This document shows, one piece after another, positions 42,967 through 55,385 of a stretch of DNA of 64,000 nucleotides (within the stretch, counting starts at the first letter, position 1; every line of letters starts with the position of its first letter). The notes under the pieces were generated by a model. It did not search any database. It saw only the letters and a list, made by a program, of their open reading frames with translations, and had not been told where the DNA came from. The stretch lies in the NCBI GenBank assembly GCA_030710515.1, contig JALBCR010001507.1, positions 1-64,000 on the forward strand, in the 5' to 3' direction. Source of the DNA: Abscondita cerata (taxonomy: Eukaryota; Arthropoda; Insecta; Coleoptera; Lampyridae). The position numbers and the translations under genes were made by a program.

Positions 42967-44741
42967 CAGGGTGTTTAGATGATATTTGTAGCAACTCACG
43001 GGGGTCATCAATTTATGGAGAAAAAATTTTTTGACCATTTGATTTCAAAGTATGGCAGAAATTGTATTTTTTAAATGAAGTGGTAGATATTTTTTATTTC
43101 ATTAGATAGCTTATTTTTCTGAATTCAACCAGCGTTTCTGAAAATGGGTACCACTTTTTCTATTAGGTGCCGCAGATTAGAGATTTTTCATGTGGCAACG
43201 CTACCATTTCTTGTATCTAAATGTAAATGAAGTTGCCTAGCTGCTTCCATAGGTACCTGTTTTCAATTACTACTTAAATATATACCTAAGTGGCGCCTAT
43301 TTTCAGAAACGCACTGTAAACATATCTTACCCTTAGATAACAAAAATTTTGAGAGAAAAATTTTTTTTAGAATATTCGATATTAAAAATATGGATGAAAC
43401 TAATATCTAATGGATAAATTTAATTTAAAATGATTAAAATTTTGATTATTTATTAATAATATCCAGTAAATAATGTTTTATATTGATATTGACATATCTG
43501 CAAATGTAAACGTATCTAAACATAACATAACATGTTAAATAGAATTATTTAATAAAAGTTGGCCTAGTAATAATTCATTTGTATACGTATTGTCATTTGT
43601 TGTACGAACATTTTGTAAAATATAATAATATTTTGATTTATTGATAAATAATTATCATATTTCTTGATATGAAATGTATTCAATGAAGATTTACTTAATT
43701 TATTTATAATTTATGAAGAATGCAATAAAAACGCTACGCAAGCTTGCAACATGTTTGCTATAGGTATCCAGAACGGCCGCGTCAAGGAAGAAAGGTGCTT
43801 AGCAGATTAAAAGAAAACTCATGGTACATTTTCATTTAAACGACAAACTCAACAAAACCTGTGAGAAACAATGAAGAAATAGAGACTGTACTTTTGCCTT
43901 ATGTAGCTAACAATCCTTCAGTTTCCACTCATACAATTGGTCAGGAGCATTTTATTTCCGTTTGGCGAATTTTGAAGAAACATAATTTGAAACCGTATTC
44001 ATTCAAGCTTCTACATGCTGTTCACGATAATGATAATGCACGGCGCAATGGCAGGAAGATAATAACTTTAATAAAAAATATTATGAACAGATGAAAGTAA
44101 ATTTACTAACAATCCAACATTCAGACTTATTGGACCACATTTTTATAAGCATAATTTGAATGGAGCACGATATTTCTATTTTTTTAGAAAACGGAATATT
44201 ATATTATTTGGACGATGTTCGTTTAAATGAAAGGCAAAATATGTAGTTCCAACAAGATGGCGAGCCACCCCATAACACTCGACTCATATGATCGTTTACG
44301 AGAAATATTCGAAGATCGTTTGATAGTTACAAAAAAACGGGCCATATCGTTGGCCTGCACGATCTTGGAATTTGACGGCTTTAGATTTTTTGTGGGGATA
44401 CTTCAAAGATAAATTCTATTCTACGCCTATCACCACAAAATAAAATCTGATGGAAAAAGTACGAGAGACTTGCAATAATTTAACACCTGAAATCTTATTA
44501 AAAGCTAGCGGCGATGAAGTTTTAAACCGATTGGAGTTATATTTGGAAAGAGATTTGGAAATCACATTGAAATTTTTAGTAAAAAAAAAACACTGTCATT
44601 TATCCACATTGCTGTAGAATAAACGAAAAATAAAATGTTTTATGTTCAATTCACTGAAAAAATATTTCCTTAGATGTCCCCCGTAGGATCTCAACTAATA
44701 AAGAAAATAAAAGCGGTGTTCTATCTCCCTGAAACACCCTG
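42967..44741 (+). mobile_element. Degenerate DD41D-type element
   Basis: TA-flanked (42965-42966, 44742-44743), tips CAGGGTGTTTAGATG and the complement of CAGGGTGTTTCAGGG; the shared inverted tip is only about 10 bp. A heavily decayed transposase lies in its right half on the + strand. At 1,775 bp it is of usual size for the group but lacks the long arms of its relatives at 7864 and 11180. Confidence 0.7.
43700..44590 (+). pseudogene. Decayed DD41D-like transposase
   Basis: Readable pieces: a helix-turn-helix remnant with RYPERPRQGRKVLSRLKEN (43756-43812), VRNNEEIETVLLPYVANNPS and VSTHTIGQEHFISVWRILKK (43861-43985), the second Asp block FQQDGEPPHNTRLI (44251-44292), then in other frames YDRLREIFEDRLI and LTALDFLWGYFKDKFYSTPI with the C-terminal end CLERDLEITLKF-like residues. 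The third-Asp block SPDLTALDF is mutated to W-N-L-TALDF. Numerous stops and shifts. Confidence 0.65.
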
Positions 44742-44744
44742 TAT

Positions 44745-46460
44745 AATCAAGGAAAAAATACCGCAACAGATTACTCATTAGTTACATTGCTATGCAAAAT
44801 AGAAAAAAGATCAACAAATTTCCACCGCAATTATATCAACTAACATTTTTTTCAGTAAGTAAGATTAACATTCATTAATACGATATATATACACTGGCTC
44901 AATTCATCTTTATAGTTCATTTTTATTAATAAATTGTTTCGTATTCACTATTTTTTGTTTTTAAAATTATTATTGTTTAGCAAAACGGTGACGTTTAGTT
45001 TAAAATAACTCAAAAAAAACAATGACAATGAAAATGCAATTTACAATTAACATATTTATAAGAATGATAATAAGTACTGATTTATAATTAATCTAACTCC
45101 TAATTACTGTTCACCTTAGAATGTAAACTTTTTTGTATAATCATCACACGACAGCAGCACAGAATGAATACAGCGAACAAGAAAACATTATTTGAACCCG
45201 TCTTTTTTGCGATTATATACCTTCCCTTGAACGCATGAAAAAACAGTGAAGTTTGTGACTACACCTACAATAGCACCGTATTATTTTTAAAAATATTATT
45301 TAAAAATTTTAATTACACACAAAAGTGATGGTGTTAGTTCTAAAAGTGTCTAAATTAAAAGTTATCAGGTGTTTGAATCGTCAATAATTATTTAAAAAAA
45401 TTAAATAATGATTATTATTCTATTCTAAGTAATGTATTAGTGCTGGAACAATAATCATTTTGGATCAGAAGTGATGACGTAGTCGAATTATCCATGATTC
45501 CCCACTGTATATAATTAAGTAAAAAGCTGTGACATTTATCAGTTGTTCTAAACTTGAAAATAAAAAAAAGGGGAAAATAACCGACAGTCTTTTCATGTTG
45601 AATTATATGAACATCAACGATGACGCAACTTGCATTATTTCTAAGTACAAGTGTAAGATACCTCACTTTTTTATATAATACAAATTTGATGTAGTCATAG
45701 AAATGTCAGTGACTGTCGTCATGAAAACGTCATCAACATGAGCAGACGTCATAAAACAAGTCATGTTAGAAGATGATGTAAAATAATTTAGAATTCAATC
45801 GGGACACTTTTTTTTTAAATTCGAAGCAGGAAAACTCCGAGAATAAAATATTGGTAAAATTCCCAACAAACTTGCCAAATGTTTTAAATTCGAACAATTT
45901 ATTCACTGAAATGCAACTTTGGTTATCTTTCTTTCTTTATCTTCCTTTTTACTTTAAAAAACTGAGGAGTTATGCTATTTAAAAGCGAATATTTCTACAC
46001 AGTACCTACAGTCTAAAAATGCTTTCTTGAAAAAATGTATTTCAATTAAATTAAGTTTTTTGCTAAATTTCAAATAATTATCTTTTATTTGTTCAAACAC
46101 TATTTTAATGAATTTAAAATATTTTTTTATTTCAAAAGCAACAAGAAAGTCGGTTCTTGTAAATGTATGTAAATTAGATATTTGAGTAAACGAGTTGTAC
46201 TATCTATTTATATATTTAGTTAGTAATAAATAATATATCTTATTTATCTGTTTCAAATTATTTGGAATGAAATGTATCTTAAATTCCTGCCTAAATTAAC
46301 GCTATACGTTCAAACTCATCGGCATTATTTGTAGAAAGCATAAGAACTCTCGTTCATCATATATTCCACGTGTTTACCAAGCAAAATATTTGGTGATTCT
46401 AAACTTTTATAATGTTCAAATGTTTTTTTTAAATCTATTTCCCACTGATTTTTTAGACTT
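44745..46460. other. AT-rich spacer without recognised features
   Basis: No coding, repeat or RNA signature that I can support. The minus-strand frame at 45415-45666 is unrecognised. Confidence 0.45.
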
Positions 46461-46463
46461 GCT

Positions 46464-46528
46464 TTCGAACTACCCTACACTGTAGAGCTTCAAATAAGGC
46501 GAAACACGTATATGTAGTGCCGTTCGTA
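46464..46528 (+). ncRNA. Degenerate PLE-type hammerhead ribozyme motif
   Basis: CGAAC...CTACA upstream and TGTAG...GTTCG downstream form stem I. The core is CTGTAGA (46480-46486; consensus CUGANGA), stem II GCTT/AGGC encloses CAAATA, then the invariant GAAA (46501-46504) and ACACGTAT, close to the ACACGUGUC short stem III of Penelope-like hammerheads. The cleavage triplet is ATA. Overall order and spacing fit well; A6/U7 order in the core is altered. Confidence 0.5.
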
Positions 46529-47975
46529 ATTCTGCAATTATCACTGGCTGCTGTTTTATTCGGTTGAATGGTTAAGTACTCATTCAATGCATTAGGAATC
46601 GTTTTGGGTAGGTGATATATATTTTTCTTAGTCGCTTGAACAAATTTCCTATGGTAAACTGTTGGGTTATTATATACATTTGAAATGATAATTCATGGAA
46701 AAAATAGAAGACATTAATAGCATGAATAGAAACATTCACCAGGTAAACAAAAAATGAATTGAATAAAATACTATGTAAAATAAAACAACAATAAAAACGA
46801 AAAATATATGAAGGATAAGTAAAATGAAATAGATTAGAAGGGATGAAATCATTAAAAAATCTTAAAGATTACACTAAATGGATAAGGATTGCGAGATATA
46901 TTGATAATAAAGAAAATTTGTAAAAAATAGTACTAGTAAAAAAATTAAAAATTAAATTGATAATACATAATATAAAGTGATGGTCTTACATTTATCATTC
47001 TTACAGTTTTCCATTTTTAGTTAAAATAATATTAAATTAATCGATATTTTTGTCTTTGGGTTCTAAGAAATACTTAGTTACATACTTGAGGAAGATAAAT
47101 TTAAACGGTTTTAAAAGATACCCGTATTAATTTTCTACACTAATGTAATTAAACATAGTTAAATACTTTTGCTCTATTGGTTGAAATGACAAAGAAACAT
47201 AGATTGGCAGAATTTTCAATTTGACACACAGGAAAGAAAGTTACATCATTCAGTATTTGGGTCAGCACACCTAAACTTGTATCTACTATTTTTTATGCTT
47301 TTTTATACACAGACGGTTGCTATTGGCCAGAAACTAAAAATACTTTTCTGGGTGCTCGTCCATAACAACGCTATTGCAGTTTCCATGTTTTGAGGAGATC
47401 TCCAAACATGACCAGGGATTCAGTAAAATTTATTTTCGTTTGTTCAAATCAAGGATCAAGTGCAATTATTGGTCAAGATCACCGCTTTTAAAATAGAACA
47501 GAAGTAAATATTGGCCCGTATGATAACAATCTGTGTGCGTTTCCATATCTGTAGTATTTTATTTCCAACAGGTTGTGGTGTCCCTGATCCCATTCTTCAT
47601 TAGATTGCTTTAGATTCGATTTAGAGGTGCTTATACATCTGGTAAAGGCATCCGCATGCTTATTTGACAAAGGAAATAAGGGATACAAAGACATTATAAG
47701 AAAGGTAAATTGTTGAAAGGAAATAAGTGACACGTATGTTCAATAATCAGACATTGATTTCTTTCTGTGCACTTCTGTGATTATAATTCTTTTTATTGTA
47801 GCAAACGAATGCGAAGAAGTGTTCAAAAAACTGAATGATGAAGCCCCAGAAGTAGGTAGCAAGTGGAGTTGGTATGATTGAAGTTTTAAACAAACATATT
47901 CAGGAAAGAAGGTATACATTAAAAATTTTTTGCCATGTAATACTTCATACAAGTGTAAATTTTAGAGGGAATTTT
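46529..47975. other. AT-rich spacer without recognised features
   Basis: No supported gene. Short frames at 47488-47733 and 47740-47952 on the minus strand show no family similarity. Confidence 0.45.
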
Positions 47976-47981
47976 ACCAAT

Positions 47982-48535
47982 TTAAAAAAATTGAATTGAC
48001 CACTGAACATGCCAATCAATCAACGAGTGATGGCGCTTTAAATTTTTTTTAAGAGGAAATGCGGCATCTCCAGCAAAATAATATGGCATTTCCACGTCAC
48101 TATTTGGTAAGTAAGTTGATGGCAGCAATGGAAGCGTATGAGCCAACAAGTATTGTCCAAATAAAAGAGCACAAAATACACCTCCGTTACTTACTGACCC
48201 ATAAGGACCTATATCGACATACAAAAAGTTGTAATTAGCCTCATATGCTCCCAACAATACGATGCTAAAGTAACTTTTATAAATATAAAACATCGTCTTA
48301 GAACTTGAAGGTTCTAAAATTTTAATATGTTTACCGTCAATGCTGCCAACACATAAGGGCATATTCCATTTGCGTTCAAAATCTTTTGACACTTCCAAGA
48401 ACTTAAAGGTTTCCGTGTGCTATGTTTAATTAGCCTGGAAGAGACTACCTGCAATAACTGGTCGAACAATAATGGAGTCATATGTGTGTTTGTAAAAAAC
48501 CATTCTGTGTCATGTAGACGCATTGCTTTCCTCAT
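47982..48535 (-). pseudogene. Second Harbinger transposase remnant
   Basis: Minus strand from 48535: TEWFFTNTHMTPLLFDQLLQ, KHSTRK (N-terminal helical domain), then a deletion of most of the middle, and in a second frame FLEVSKDFERKWNMPLCVGS, IDGKHIKI (first Asp), VDIGPYGSVSNGGVFCALLF (second Asp replaced by Asn in the S-D-G-G motif) and PYYFAGDAAFPLKKNL. The C-terminal Glu block is missing. It is a different, older lineage than the element at 22953. Confidence 0.75.
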
Positions 48536-48845
48536 GTGTTAGACACAACATTTTTTCGACGACATTCCCCAAAAAACCAACCAACCAACCCAAATGAAAG
48601 AAAAACTATGTAAACGCAATATATTTGTTATAGGATTTGTCACAATTTCGTACGTAAAAAAAAGTAATCAATCGGAGGGTTACAATAGTCCTAACTAATA
48701 AATGTACAATGTTTAAAAGTCGAAATATAAGATACTAAATTAAACAAAAGTGACTGAATAATAATAGTTATTTGTGTAACAAAAATTAAATTGTTTAATT
48801 AAGTTCCAAGCGACATTCTTGCATAATGATTTTTTTTTGTTACTA

Positions 48846-49935
48846 GTGAGGGAAAAACAATTTTCCTCACTATTTTGTAGAGAGGTTTCGTTGTTTTCTA
48901 AGTATGTCGTGGAAAAATAAAATTATAAAAAAGTTGATCGTAAAATTGTTTCATGAGTGGAAATCTTTTCGGTATATTGCGAAAGAGATCAATGTAGTCA
49001 AATCGACAGTTTCAGATGAATATCATCTGTTGGGAAAACTGCATCTGTTGAGGTAGCAGGTAAGAGCATAGGCCGGCCACGTAAAGTAATTTCCACAATG
49101 CAAAGATGCTTGTTCGTATATGTAAATCTAGAGAAAAAAGTACTCTAAGGGACATAACAGCCAAATGGAATAAAGTAACCACTGTTAGCTTATCTCCCGA
49201 AATATGCCGTAGATGGATACATAAATCAAAATTGCATTTTTATAAGGTATTTAAACTACAAATGTTTGAATTAAATATTGACTTTAGTTCATAATAATTT
49301 AGGCAAAAGAAAAACCGTAGCTTACAGAGCAACGAAAGAAAACATGCTTACGTTGGGCAAAAGTAAATACATATGACGATTGGAAAAAAAATATTTTCAG
49401 CGATGAATCAAGGTTTGATGTTTTTGTTGGGGATTATCGTAAGCGAGTCATCAGAACAAAATCTGAAGCGTTCCTCCATAAAGCCTGTTTAAAAAAAACA
49501 ATTAAGTTTCATGCAGGTGTAATGGTTTGAGGTAATATGTCAGCATACGGATTAGGGAAGCTACATTTTAACGATGAAAGTGTCAATGCCCAAGAATACC
49601 AGGCAATTCTTAAGGATAGTTTGTTGCCTTCAATTCCAAATTTATCGCCTTCAGGAAATTTCATGTTTTAACAAAATGGGGCATCATGCCATACGGCCAA
49701 AAGTACAAAAAGTGGTTGGAAGATTATAGCATCAGCCTTCAAGCAGTCCTTATTTAAATATCATCGAGAGCGGTGACATAACATGAAGAGACAATTACGA
49801 AATGACCCACAACGAAATGTTCCTAATTTACGGCACAAGTTACAAAATGTATGGGATTCTTTCAGTCAAAATCTATGTGAAGCACGAATCAAAGCAATTA
49901 TTAAAGCTGAAGGTGACTCAACGCGTTATTGAAAT
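48846..49935 (+). pseudogene. Degenerate Tc1-like (DD34E) transposase
   Basis: ATG at 48904: MSWKNKIIKKLIVKLFHEWK and SFRYIAKEINVVKSTVS are the first helix-turn-helix. KSREKSTLRDITAKWNK and SPEICRRWIHKSKLHFYK follow, then GTATTTAAAC...TTTAG (49246-49302), a probable short intron, and LRWAKVNTYDDWKKNIFSDE with SRFDVF (first Asp). The second Asp is Asn in QNGASCHTAK (~49674-49703), and SPYLNIIES (~49733-49760) has the Glu but Tyr for the Asp of SPDLN. Several stops, including TGA for Trp before GNMSAYG. An AGTGAGG...CCTCACT hairpin (48846-48873) lies at its left end. Confidence 0.75.
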
Positions 49936-50265
49936 AAGTTGTCCGAATATTTTGTCATCATATTTAACAATAACATAATAAACAATCTGCAATTTTTTTC
50001 TAATAATGTCCAGTGATATAAAAATATTTAAAAAAAGCAGTGTACACATAATAGCTTTGTACAACGCTACTGTTCTCTTGTTTTTATATACCGTGTCTCC
50101 CAGGGAGAACGCAACATAGGATTTTATTAAGGTAAAATATAGAACGGATCTTCTTGTGCTATGATATTTTTCACCGTCGCGATACGACTTGCGTTGTAAG
50201 GGGGTGTCAGTTGAAGTAAGAAAGAGAGAGCGGTTTCTATGTGTGACGATTGTCATGTCTACCAC

Positions 50266-51480
50266 AATTGTAATATTCCTTTTGACTTTTCTCGACCTAA
50301 AACTTAATTATTTTGTTTTCTTGCGAAAATTATAATTGTTTAGTCGCTTTGATGTGATCGCTTCCTCAAGTAAGTACAACTAATTTTTTTATATAATTAC
50401 GCATAATTATTTTCGTAAATTAATTTTAGGTTATAAACAAAAAGTACATTATAAAGAATATTAAGCTGATTTAAGATGCAGTTATATCAATATGATTAAA
50501 AGTGCCTATGAAAGTATAATTATGTTAACGGATTCTGGTTTCATTTTATATAGCATGTTAAGGACTTCACGATATAAGACCGATACTTGTGTAAAAACAC
50601 GATGAAGGAAGAACCAGGAGACGACAGTTTCATTGGCAAGGAATATTATTATTTTAGTACCTACCTAAAAAGTGATTTAACTTTAGGCCAAGCAACAGAG
50701 CATTTTAGCTTGACAAAATTAATAGCAGCATAGCACCGCTGTCATTATGTCTGGAAACGGTAGCTGATAGTGGATGCATAGTTTGATACTCCACTTTTTA
50801 CTTCATATTTTTGTAATTAACGATTCTTTGGGAAAAAATGCAATTTTTCGCGTTTTTTTGCGTATAACTTTTAATCTATCCATCCGATCGCAAAACTGTC
50901 AACAGACGATTTGTAGACAATTAAAAGACGAATAAAATGCGAACGTCCCGATCGGATAAATAGATTCCGAGAAAATCCAAAAAAACCGAAAAAATGACGA
51001 TTTTTCAAAAATTCATAACTTTTTTAATTTTCAATGTGTAGCGCTGTTCTTCTGGATTAGTGTGGGTATTAACATGTTTTTTGATGGTGCAAAACCTGGA
51101 CCATGGTCGATGAATACTTTCGGATTTTAAATTTTTAACCCTTTTTTTTGCGGAGGGCTGTATGCTCGTGTATTCATCCGATCCTCCCGTTCTTTGAAAA
51201 TTTGGAAAATATAGATAAAAAACTTTATCGTCTCATTTCGTTTTTTCAAAAGATGATTGCTAACGGTCGAAAAATCGACGCGAACTTGCGCTGAAACCGC
51301 TCACCGCGCGCGAGTAGTCAAGTAGTAGGAAAAGAGGGAAACGATATCTATAGATATAGTAGCGCGACCGGGCGCGCGCTGCTAATCTTCTTACTCGTTT
51401 ATCCCGGTTATGAATTAAGCTAACTGAATGTTCTTTTTCCATATTCGGGGTAATTTTGTCTGGAGAATCCATTTTTGGCA
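50266..51480. other. Interior of the composite element, unassigned
   Basis: 50266-50750 has no recognised feature. 50750-51250 is rich in TTTTT/AAAAA runs around GC-richer words such as CCGATCGGATAAATAG. A minus-strand frame at 51481-51260 begins MPKMDSPDKITPNMEKEHSV and becomes Arg-rich; it could be the first exon of something but I do not recognise it. Confidence 0.3.
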
Positions 51481-51489
51481 TCTGATTTT

Positions 51490-52402
51490 CAAAAAATTAC
51501 CATTGTTATCGTAGGCGAAGATATTGATCTGCTGGTTATTTTATCCCAACTTGCACCTTATACTTCTAACATTTATTTCAGAAAAGAGAGTAAAGGTTCA
51601 ATCCTCATGAATTTTATAGTACAAATAGTTTTAAATTAAAAAATTTTACAGAAAATAGTTGCATTTTTGCATGCATTTAACGGATGTGATACAACATCCT
51701 GTTTCTTTAGACAAAGGAAAAATAAATTAATAGGTAAAATTCCTGAAGATAATTTATTGAAATTAGCATTTGTTTTCTACAATCAAAATTCAAGTTGCGA
51801 TGAAATAGCCAGCAGCGCATTCGAACTGATTAAAAGAATGTACAGTAACAAAGCAGAGAATCAATTGATAAATAAATCTCTTCTTTTGCTCTGAATGATT
51901 TACGATTTTTACATTTTAGCAAAGCCAAACTGAAAAATAAATTTACACTAGATAGTATTTCACCAACGGAGGGAGCAGCAAAACAACATGCGTTCCGTGT
52001 TTATTATCAGTTGCAACTTTGATTGGGAAATACGAATGTGAAAGCAACTAATTGGGGATGGCAAGTGAAGAATAATCATTTGATTCCGATAGGAAGTGCA
52101 GATCCACCAATCCCCAAAAAGTTGCTGGAACAATTGTCATGTTCGTGTAAAAAAGGATGCGCACAAAATACGTGTGGCTGCAAGAAAGTTGGTTTGCAAT
52201 GCACAGATCTTTACGTTCAATGCAACGAAGAACCTTACCAAAACTTTGAATCGATACGTTCTGTAGATTTTGATGACGATTCCTTATCTGACGAGGAAGA
52301 GAATAACGATTATTTGTTACCGATTGATAATTTTGATGAGGCAGAGGGTATTGATGATCCGAAAAGTAGGAGAAAACATAACCGTGTAATTTTTATCATG
52401 TA
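51490..52402 (+). pseudogene. PIN-like plus Cys-rich (CXC-like) gene fragment
   Basis: Exon-like piece 1 (51490-51610): FQKITIVIVGEDIDLLVILS then LAPYTSNIYFRKESKGS; the GED-x-DLLVIL acidic motif after a beta strand resembles PIN/FEN-like nuclease sites. TTTTACAG at 51643-51650 leads to piece 2 (51654-51892): LHAFNGCDTTSCFFRQRKNK. Piece 3 (51915-52402): SISPTEGAAKQHAFRVYYQL, a stop after QLQL, WGWQVKNNHLIPIG, then SCSCKKGCAQNTCGCKKVGL with C-x-C / C-x-C spacing like tesmin/TSO1 CXC domains, and an acidic tail. This arrangement is familiar from multicopy uncharacterised insect proteins. Function unknown to me; the nuclease idea is inference. Confidence 0.55.
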
Positions 52403-52699
52403 AATATACCAGTTTAAGAGCGTATTGAAATGTATTGTATGATACTCATAATTATTTATTACATTATATCATATAGTTGTTAGTCTGTAAGATTGTTAAT
52501 AATGTACAAATATCTAACTGTAATAAATAATTTAATTTGTACGATATTGGTTTTTCTTTCGACATGCTGCCTTGATGATCAAAATAATCATATAAATGAG
52601 ATACTAAGAATATAATACGTTCATTGCATTCGAATATACAATATACAATATACGTATATTCTCTACAACTTTCCACATTTAACCGTATTTCTAGCTCTT

Positions 52700-53796
52700 A
52701 CAGTTTGCGAAATCCGTGTAAAATTTTTTTGTGATTTTTTGATGTCCTTTTACTGCTAAACAATGCCCTAATCGATTATAAAAATTGCGTTGCACATTAG
52801 TGATTACGTTTGCCATTCCGGCAAAAGCAAACTTCTACAATTCTGTCCTTTAATGACTCGACAGTGATGTGTGGTCGATCTGAATACACTTTAGAGGCAA
52901 TTTATGACCATAAGAAAAAGTCATTAGGAGACAAATCTGGTGATCTCGGTGGCCAAGCAATTTCACCACCTCTTCCATTCCAAGTTCTGGGCAATGCATC
53001 ATTTATAGGCCTTTACCAGATTAGCACTATGAGCTGGTCACCATCGTGCTGATACCCAACAACAGTATCCTCTTCAGCAACTTCGTGCAATGCTGGTAGC
53101 ACATGCTCAATTAATAGATCACGGTACTTAACAGCAGTAAGTGTACCCTCAATAAAAAAAGGACCTATTACGGTATTGGAAATATCCCAGCCCAAACATT
53201 TACTGATTGGGGATATTGGGTGTGAGCTGGTATAAACAGATGAGGGTTTGTGCTTCAAAAACGGTAATTTTGAATGTTTGGTGTTCTATTTAATGTAAAA
53301 GTGCATTCATGAGTAAAACACACATTTTAATAAAGTTATCGTCATTATTAGATTTTTCCATTAAAATTTCACAAAATTCTTGTCTTTTTCAGCATCCGTT
53401 CTGAAAAGCTCTTGATGTTGAGTATAATGGTAGGACTTATACTTGTGTTTCTTTAGTATTCTATGTACACGACTTTTACTTAGACAGCAGTCAACACCCA
53501 GTTGTCGAACACTTATGATCGGATTATGCTGAACTGCTGCTAGTACATCAAACTCGTCGTTGTTGTTGTTAGGCCTGTCAAAGCTGCACCAGCTTTGGCC
53601 GCTTGTGAACACTGCCAGTATTTTCAAAGGTTTGAAATACTCGCATGACTGTACTAGCACTTGGAATCGGTCGATCTTGAAAAGTGCAGCAAATAATGCT
53701 GAACAGTTTTTTATAGCTTTCACCACTGCATACCCATTTAACCATTTGAACTTTTTCAGCAGTTGTACACACACTCATTATTGCAGAAAGTTATAA
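52700..53796 (-). pseudogene. Mariner-group transposase (D-D-~40-D), first Asp lost
   Basis: Minus strand from 53778: MSVCTTAEKVQMVKWVCSGE (helix-turn-helix), IPSASTVMRVFQTFENTGSV, RPNNNNDEFDVLAAVQHNPI, SVRQLGVDCCLSKSRVHRIL (second helix-turn-helix). The first catalytic region reads THECTFTLN (~53305), His for Asp. NVWAG-like residues precede VIGPFFIEGTLTAVKYRDLL, GYQHDGDQLIVL (second Asp, ~53060) and WPPRSPDLSPNDFFLWS (third Asp region, ~52930), about 40 residues on. The tail continues through VYSDRPHITVESLKDRIVEV to about 52700. Several shifts. Confidence 0.78.
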
Positions 53797-54079
53797 AAAA
53801 GTAGCGCTAATAGTTCAAATTTAAGTTGGTTGCTGCAACTTCAGAGCAATCAAAATGGCACACACCGACGTCGCATTGGTTGAAAATTTCCAAAGCACTG
53901 GTAGATCCATTCTATATTTTGCCTTAATAAAAGTCTATGTTGCGTTCTCCGTGGGACACACGGTATGTGTATTGCTCATAGAGGTTGTGTAATTTCTTCG
54001 GACATCTTCTTTATATTTGTGGTAATATACAGTGAAAAGTCAACAAAGAAATATAAGTGATTTTATGAAGCAGGTTTAT

Positions 54080-55385
54080 TTTGCTTACTTCAAATTTATA
54101 CTTTGTGATCAAGACAAAGCATGGGCTTCTCATAAAGGTGCGCACAAGATGTGAGGAAGATCTGCACTTGTGGTTTAAGGTTTTAAGAAAATTTCATTTC
54201 GTTTTGGCATTTGGCATTTTTCAGTTGACGAGGACCTCCACTTTTGTCTCAGATGGAGCTCAATGACCTAGTCAGAGACTTGGGTCTTTCAAAAGATGCA
54301 GTCGAATTGCTAGGTTCAACGCTAAAAAACAAAAACGTTATACCATCTTGTACCTCATTTTTCTGGTACAGACATCGAGAGAGAGAATTTACTCAGTATT
54401 TCATTGAAGGGAAATCTGATTTATTGTAATGATGTTCGTGAGCTCATGAAATGCTTTAAAATAGAATATGATTCGTTAGAATAGCGCTTATTCATTGATT
54501 CATCCAAAACTAGCCTCAAAGCAGTCTTGCTGCATTATGGAAATATATATGCATCTCTTTCGATGGGACACTCAGTTCATATGAAAGAAAACTACAATGA
54601 CTTAGCTACGATTCTTGAGAAAATCCAATATCAAGTACATCAATGGATGATTTGCGGAGATTTTAAAATACTAACAATGTTTTTGGGCCAACAGTCAGAT
54701 TATACAAAATTCCCTTGTTTTCTATGTTTATGGGATAGTAGAGCCAGAGACCTACACTGGACAAAAACTGACTAGCCACCACGACACGGTTTAACTCCTG
54801 GCGAGAAAAGCATTATCAATACCACTTTGGTTCCACCAGAAAAGGTTTAACCACCTCTTCATATTAAATTGGGACTAATTAAGCAGTTTGTAAAATCACC
54901 CCAAAAATATGGGGATTGTTTTAGATATATATGTTCCAAGTTCCCAAAATTGGCCTCGACATAACAAAACTTTTGTCTGATCCCCTCTTTCCTGAATGAA
55001 TGAGAGAAATTGAAAAAGAGGCATATGATTCTTTCAAAAATGTAGTGAAGAGGTTTTTGGGCAATACTAAGGATCCCGAATATAGAACTATTGTACAGCG
55101 CATGCTGACAGCGTATAAAGCTCAAGGGTGCAATAGGAGCTTAAAAATTCACTTCTTACACTCCCACATTGAATATTTTCCTGAAAACTTTGGTGCCTAC
55201 AGTGAAGAACAAGGTGAAAGATTTCACCAGGATCGAAAGACGTTACCAAGGAAGATGGGATGTCAGTATGTTAACGGACTATTGTTGGTTGCTTAAGCGA
55301 GAAACCAAAGAAGGAAACCAAAAACGAGCTCGGAGAAGCATCAAAGAAAGGAAGAAAAGGTTTCACAAGGAAAAAGAGTAAACAT
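54080..55385 (+). pseudogene. Unknown multicopy-type repeat gene
   Basis: Shifted frames give LNDLVRDLGLSKDAVELLGS (54250-54310), SFFWYRHREREFTQYF, AVLLHYGNIYASLSMGHSVH with KENYNDLATILEKIQY, MICGDFKILTMFLGQQSDYT, FPCFLCLWDSRARDLHW, then LHIKLGLIKQFVKSPQKYGD, KNVVKRFLGNTKDPEYRTIV, FLHSHIEYFPENFGAYSEEQ, GERFHQD and RRYQGRWDVSMLTDYCWLLK. I know this block order only from repetitive, uncharacterised proteins in arthropod and cnidarian genomes. No catalytic function can be named. Stops and shifts at about 54430, 54775, 54850 and 55240. Confidence 0.55.

Larger units (their letters stand above)
50091..53963 (-). mobile_element. Mariner-group element with captured/foreign gene segment
   Basis: TA at 50089-50090 and 53964-53965. 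Tips CCGTGTCTCCCAGGGAGAAC and the complement of CCGTGTGTCCCACGGAGAAC; the arms match for about 75 bp (through AGGATTTTATTAAGG). The transposase occupies the right part on the minus strand. The left half (about 50700-52450) holds unrelated coding sequence, so either another element inserted here or the TIRs belong to a composite. Confidence 0.75.

Noticed and set aside
48577..48592. AACC tetranucleotide run as telomeric or satellite signal
   Set aside because: Only about four units; too short to be more than a chance simple repeat.
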